A stretch of 6,946 bases of DNA from Chloroflexota bacterium (GTDB taxonomy: Bacteria; Chloroflexota; Anaerolineae; 4572-78): the NCBI GenBank assembly GCA_024278015.1, contig JAJRUC010000237.1:1-6946 (forward strand). Reading direction: 5' to 3'. Each line of letters starts with the position of its first letter. Positions within the stretch are counted from its first letter, which is position 1. The notes under the pieces are model-generated. The model had not been told where the DNA came from, ran no database searches, and was given only the letters and a program-made list of their open reading frames with translations. Positions 4,846 to 6,946 of this stretch are shown in pieces. A program made the translations under genes and the position numbers.

Positions 4846-6576
4846 TTATAATCCGTCGATGAGGGGTTGCAGCTTGCCCTGCTCTTGCTGCGAACCGGCC
4901 AATTCCCGGCGAGCGTCTTCCAGTTTGGCCCGCTCAGAGCGCACAAACCGGGTGTAGGGCGCAACTGCATCGTTGATGCGCTGCATACTGTGGTTCAGTT
5001 CTTTTTCAAACTGGGTAGTGAGGGTGTTCATCAGCTCAAGCCGCAAAGAGGCAATCTTGTCAGACAGTTCGATTTTGGCTTTGCGGCGACGGGCCGGGAT
5101 GATAAACAACCCCAACGCGGCCACCACGCCGGCGGCCAAAATGCCGGTCACATCGGCGGCGACGGTAGTTGCCAGCGCGGTAATAATTGCCCCCAGGCCA
5201 ATGGCCCCCACTTCCACAAAGGCCGATTCGGCGACGGCGCGTTGGGCGCTGTCGGCAATGGCCTGGGCCTCGACGGTTTTGTCGTAGCCGTCTACCACCC
5301 GCCGGGCGGTGCGGCCCACCGAATCAATCAAATGGTCGCGGTCGTAGCGGAAGGTTTGGCCCACCTCGCCAATTAATTTGCCTTTGTGTTCCTGTTTGCG
5401 CGCTTCCAAATGGCTTTTGACGGCCTGCCACTGATTCAAATCGGCGTTGACCAGCCAGTCGATGACCTCGTTGACCCGTTGTTCAATGGCGGCGGGCGCA
5501 TCGGCCACCACTTCCAGTTCAAATTGCCGCCGGATGCGGTCGCGGTTCAGCAGGTCGGCAATGCGAGCCAGCCGCATGGTATCATCAAAATAGGCGTTAC
5601 CCCGTTTCTCCATTTCGTACAAAATATTCTCAATATCCGCCAGTCGAAACTGGAAATCGCGTTCCATATCCTCCTGATACAGTTTCAATTGGCTTTCCAG
5701 ATTATCGAGCATGTCAAAATCGTCACTCAGCAAGGCCAGCCGATTGGTGACAATGTCCAGATAATGCGTTAAAAGACGGTTGCCGATGCCCAACGGATTG
5801 AGGAATTTCAGGCGCAGCCGTTCAGTTTCGTCCAACTGATTATGGATGAACGTTTCCAGCGGCTCGAAGCGGCTGTCTGCCCACAAGGCCGGTTCGCCCT
5901 GTTTGGCCCGCAACGCGCGTCGGGCGCTGATGGGAAAGATATGGGTTTCCATCTCCAACAAGGTGCGGGTGTTATTTTTTACAAACCCCACCACTTGAGT
6001 CAGGTCATCTTCCCGCTCAAAAATATCAATTTTATTGATGATGATGACCACTTTTTTGCCCCACGATTTTATCAGGCTCATAAAGCTGCGTTCACTCTCG
6101 GTAAAGGGTCTGTCGGCAGAGGTGATGAACAGCACCATATCGGCCCGGGGCACAAAGTCTTCGGTAATGGCTTGATGTTCCTGGATAATGGCGTTGGTGC
6201 CGGGCGTATCGACGATGTTGATGTGGCGCAGCATGTCTACCGGCTCCAGGCGGGCGTGCAAGTGCGGCTCAAGCACCTGATGCCGGCTGGTTTCATTGTA
6301 TTTAAGGATGTTGACCTGGGCGGTGGTGGGGGTAACGCCCTCTTTCAGCAGCGATTGACCCAGCAGGGCGTTGATGAAGGCGCTCTTTCCGGCGTTAAAT
6401 TCGCCCACAATCACCAGCAGGAACAGTTCATCCAGTTGCCGGATGGATTGTTTGAGGGTGAGCATATCTTCTTCGGTGGCCTTGATTTTTGCCAGGATAA
6501 CCTGCAAATCGGTCAGCCAGTGGCGTTCCTGTTTTAGCAGGGATTCTTGTTGGGGCGTTAAAATGGATTTGAGCAT
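4846..6576 (-). CDS. Dynamin-family (bacterial dynamin-like) GTPase
   Basis: This 576-residue protein is a large GTPase of the bacterial dynamin-like group, which bind membranes and couple nucleotide hydrolysis to remodelling, fusion or repair of the inner membrane. A helical N-terminus (1-50) leads to the G domain. Its motifs are G1 GEFNAGKS (58-65), the G2 threonines in TPTT (82-85), G3 DTPG (123-126), G4 NKID (181-184) and a likely G5 at SAR (217-219). A long helical region follows (about 250-450). A hydrophobic hairpin (about 455-493, with glycine-rich strands and the polar break ATTVAADVTG) resembles the membrane-inserting paddle region. It ends in IPARRRKAK and a charged coiled coil (about 500-570). 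The length is shorter than Nostoc BDLP (about 690 residues) but within the family range. The ATG at 6576 has GAGG five bases upstream. It is the first gene of an apparent three-gene operon, 24 bases before the repeat protein. Confidence 0.93.
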   Translation of the reverse strand: MLKSILTPQQESLLKQERHWLTDLQVILAKIKATEEDMLTLKQSIRQLDELFLLVIVGEFNAGKSAFINALLGQSLLKEGVTPTTAQVNILKYNETSRHQVLEPHLHARLEPVDMLRHINIVDTPGTNAIIQEHQAITEDFVPRADMVLFITSADRPFTESERSFMSLIKSWGKKVVIIINKIDIFEREDDLTQVVGFVKNNTRTLLEMETHIFPISARRALRAKQGEPALWADSRFEPLETFIHNQLDETERLRLKFLNPLGIGNRLLTHYLDIVTNRLALLSDDFDMLDNLESQLKLYQEDMERDFQFRLADIENILYEMEKRGNAYFDDTMRLARIADLLNRDRIRRQFELEVVADAPAAIEQRVNEVIDWLVNADLNQWQAVKSHLEARKQEHKGKLIGEVGQTFRYDRDHLIDSVGRTARRVVDGYDKTVEAQAIADSAQRAVAESAFVEVGAIGLGAIITALATTVAADVTGILAAGVVAALGLFIIPARRRKAKIELSDKIASLRLELMNTLTTQFEKELNHSMQRINDAVAPYTRFVRSERAKLEDARRELAGSQQEQGKLQPLIDGL

Positions 6577-6617
6577 AGGGCCTCAGATTGTTTCAGTCGA
6601 TGAAATTTTCTTGTCTC

Positions 6618-6646
6618 ATGATACCATTAGCCCTGCCTGAAGGCAA
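6618..6646 (-). promoter_or_regulatory. Predicted sigma70-type promoter of the GTPase operon
   Basis: On the minus strand, TTGCCT (6646-6641) is separated by exactly 17 bases from TATCAT (6623-6618). The second hexamer is preceded by TGG, giving an extended -10 (TGnTATCAT). The -35 matches TTGACA at four of six positions and the -10 matches TATAAT at five of six. The -10 lies about 42 bases before the GTPase ATG, leaving a short leader. The assignment rests on pattern and position only. Confidence 0.5.
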
Positions 6647-6692
6647 TCCGGGCCGGTGAATCGGGCGCGTTTCAGTTTGGGGGCAAGTCCGG

Positions 6693-6720
6693 GTAGGGGC
6701 ACGCGGCGGCGCGCCCCTAC
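6693..6720. repeat. Imperfect palindrome GTAGGGGC...GCCCCTAC, likely dispersed intergenic repeat
   Basis: Arms GTAGGGGCACGC (6693-6704) and GCGCGCCCCTAC (6709-6720) pair over 12 bases with one mismatch around a four-base loop, GGCG. It lies between the stop of the right-end gene and the promoter of the GTPase operon. No T-run follows on the minus strand, so it is not a canonical terminator for the right-end gene. The outer arms share AGGGGC/GCCCCT with the palindrome at 3875-3900, while the inner halves differ, as expected for a REP-like or miniature mobile family. Confidence 0.65.
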
Positions 6721-6783
6721 AGACACACGAACATCTCGTTTGTTTTTGCATTCGGGGGCTGACGCGGCCTTGCAACCTGACCC

Positions 6784-6946
6784 TCAGCGGGCGTAGCAGG
6801 CGTTCACCTCCGGCGGATGGTATGCGTCCGACGGCGGCAGACGCAGGGGGCAGGCGGCTCCGGCATCCGCCCGCAAGCGGGTCAGGGTGCGATTCACTTC
6901 GGCCAGCAGGGCCTTGTCTTGCGCCTTGACGGCCACGGCGTACCAC
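6784..6946 (-). CDS. C-terminal end of a gene, possibly an ABC-type solute-binding protein (partial)
   Basis: The minus strand is open from the window edge to a TGA at 6786-6784, in a frame giving 53 residues that begin WYAVAVKAQDKALLAEVNRT. The pattern [YF]-x-[VI]-A-V-x-K-x-D-x-x-L-L-x-x-V-N-x-x-L-x-x-L-[RK]-A-D is typical of the end of family-3 extracellular solute-binding proteins, where the chain re-enters the first lobe and the last helix packs. The tail then departs from the usual G-x-Y-x-x-I-x-x-[KR]-W-F ending and carries two cysteines (fragment residues 32 and 50) that could form a disulfide, which would fit an extracytoplasmic protein. The start lies outside the window. The competing frame that runs on to 6593 is Arg/Pro-rich and reads through the palindrome, so I treat it as a shadow. 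The family call is tentative. Confidence 0.5.
   Translation of the reverse strand, partial: WYAVAVKAQDKALLAEVNRTLTRLRADAGAACPLRLPPSDAYHPPEVNACYAR

Noticed and set aside
3976..4851. Plus-strand open frame of 291 codons across the small TM and solenoid genes
   Set aside because: The minus strand has a strong AGGAGG site, regular protein repeats, a TM segment and operon spacing. The plus frame is His/Arg/Pro-rich with no ribosome site and covers two minus-strand genes at once.
5842..6537. Plus-strand open frame of 231 codons opposite the GTPase G domain
   Set aside because: It is antisense to unmistakable GTPase motifs. Its His/Gly/Gln-rich translation is a typical shadow.
6593..6946. Minus-strand open frame of 117 codons at the right end
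   Set aside because: It is Arg/Pro/Cys-rich and reads through the intergenic palindrome and the predicted GTPase promoter. A different frame over 6784-6946 gives a coherent protein end.

Overview
The window looks like part of a chromosome from a bacterium with moderately high GC, coding densely on both strands. The gene mix suggests an environmental lineage such as Chloroflexota (Anaerolineae-like): a NarL-type two-component pair, a YtxG/YtxH-like envelope pair, a bacterial dynamin-like GTPase, and short palindromes built on AGGGGC/GCCCCT arms. The phylum is inferred from overall style, since the window holds no marker gene. I see no rRNA, tRNA, CRISPR array, transposase or phage gene.

Left part, plus strand (1-2755): about 15 codons of an upstream gene are followed by three tightly packed genes. 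These are a membrane-bound sensor histidine kinase (dCache-like sensor, HAMP, HisKA_3, HATPase), its NarL/FixJ-type response regulator, and an 83-residue protein with three predicted membrane segments. The spacing implies one transcript, and the kinase and regulator almost certainly form a cognate pair. The signal and target genes cannot be read from the sequence.

Middle, plus strand (2756-3900): after a short hairpin and a plausible promoter come a two-membrane-segment protein with a DUF948/YtxG-like tail and a YtxH-family protein whose tail is built from 11-residue repeats. The ytxG-ytxH order recalls the Bacillus subtilis general-stress operon ytxGHJ. A perfect 26-bp palindrome lies between this pair and the convergent minus-strand genes.

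Right part, minus strand (6576 down to 3915): three genes in a row form an apparent operon with its own predicted promoter. The first is a 576-residue dynamin-family GTPase with all G motifs and a hydrophobic hairpin. The second is a 200-residue protein made of 15- to 16-residue repeats, probably a beta-solenoid, with a C-terminal membrane anchor. The third is a 100-residue protein with a single C-terminal membrane segment. This trio is the most interesting content: a membrane-remodelling GTPase encoded with two proteins that both look tail-anchored, one carrying a repetitive scaffold. I infer a cytoplasmic-face membrane-maintenance or remodelling module, but its function is not established by the sequence. 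The far right end holds the last 53 codons of a minus-strand gene that may encode a solute-binding protein, separated from the GTPase operon by a second AGGGGC/GCCCCT palindrome.
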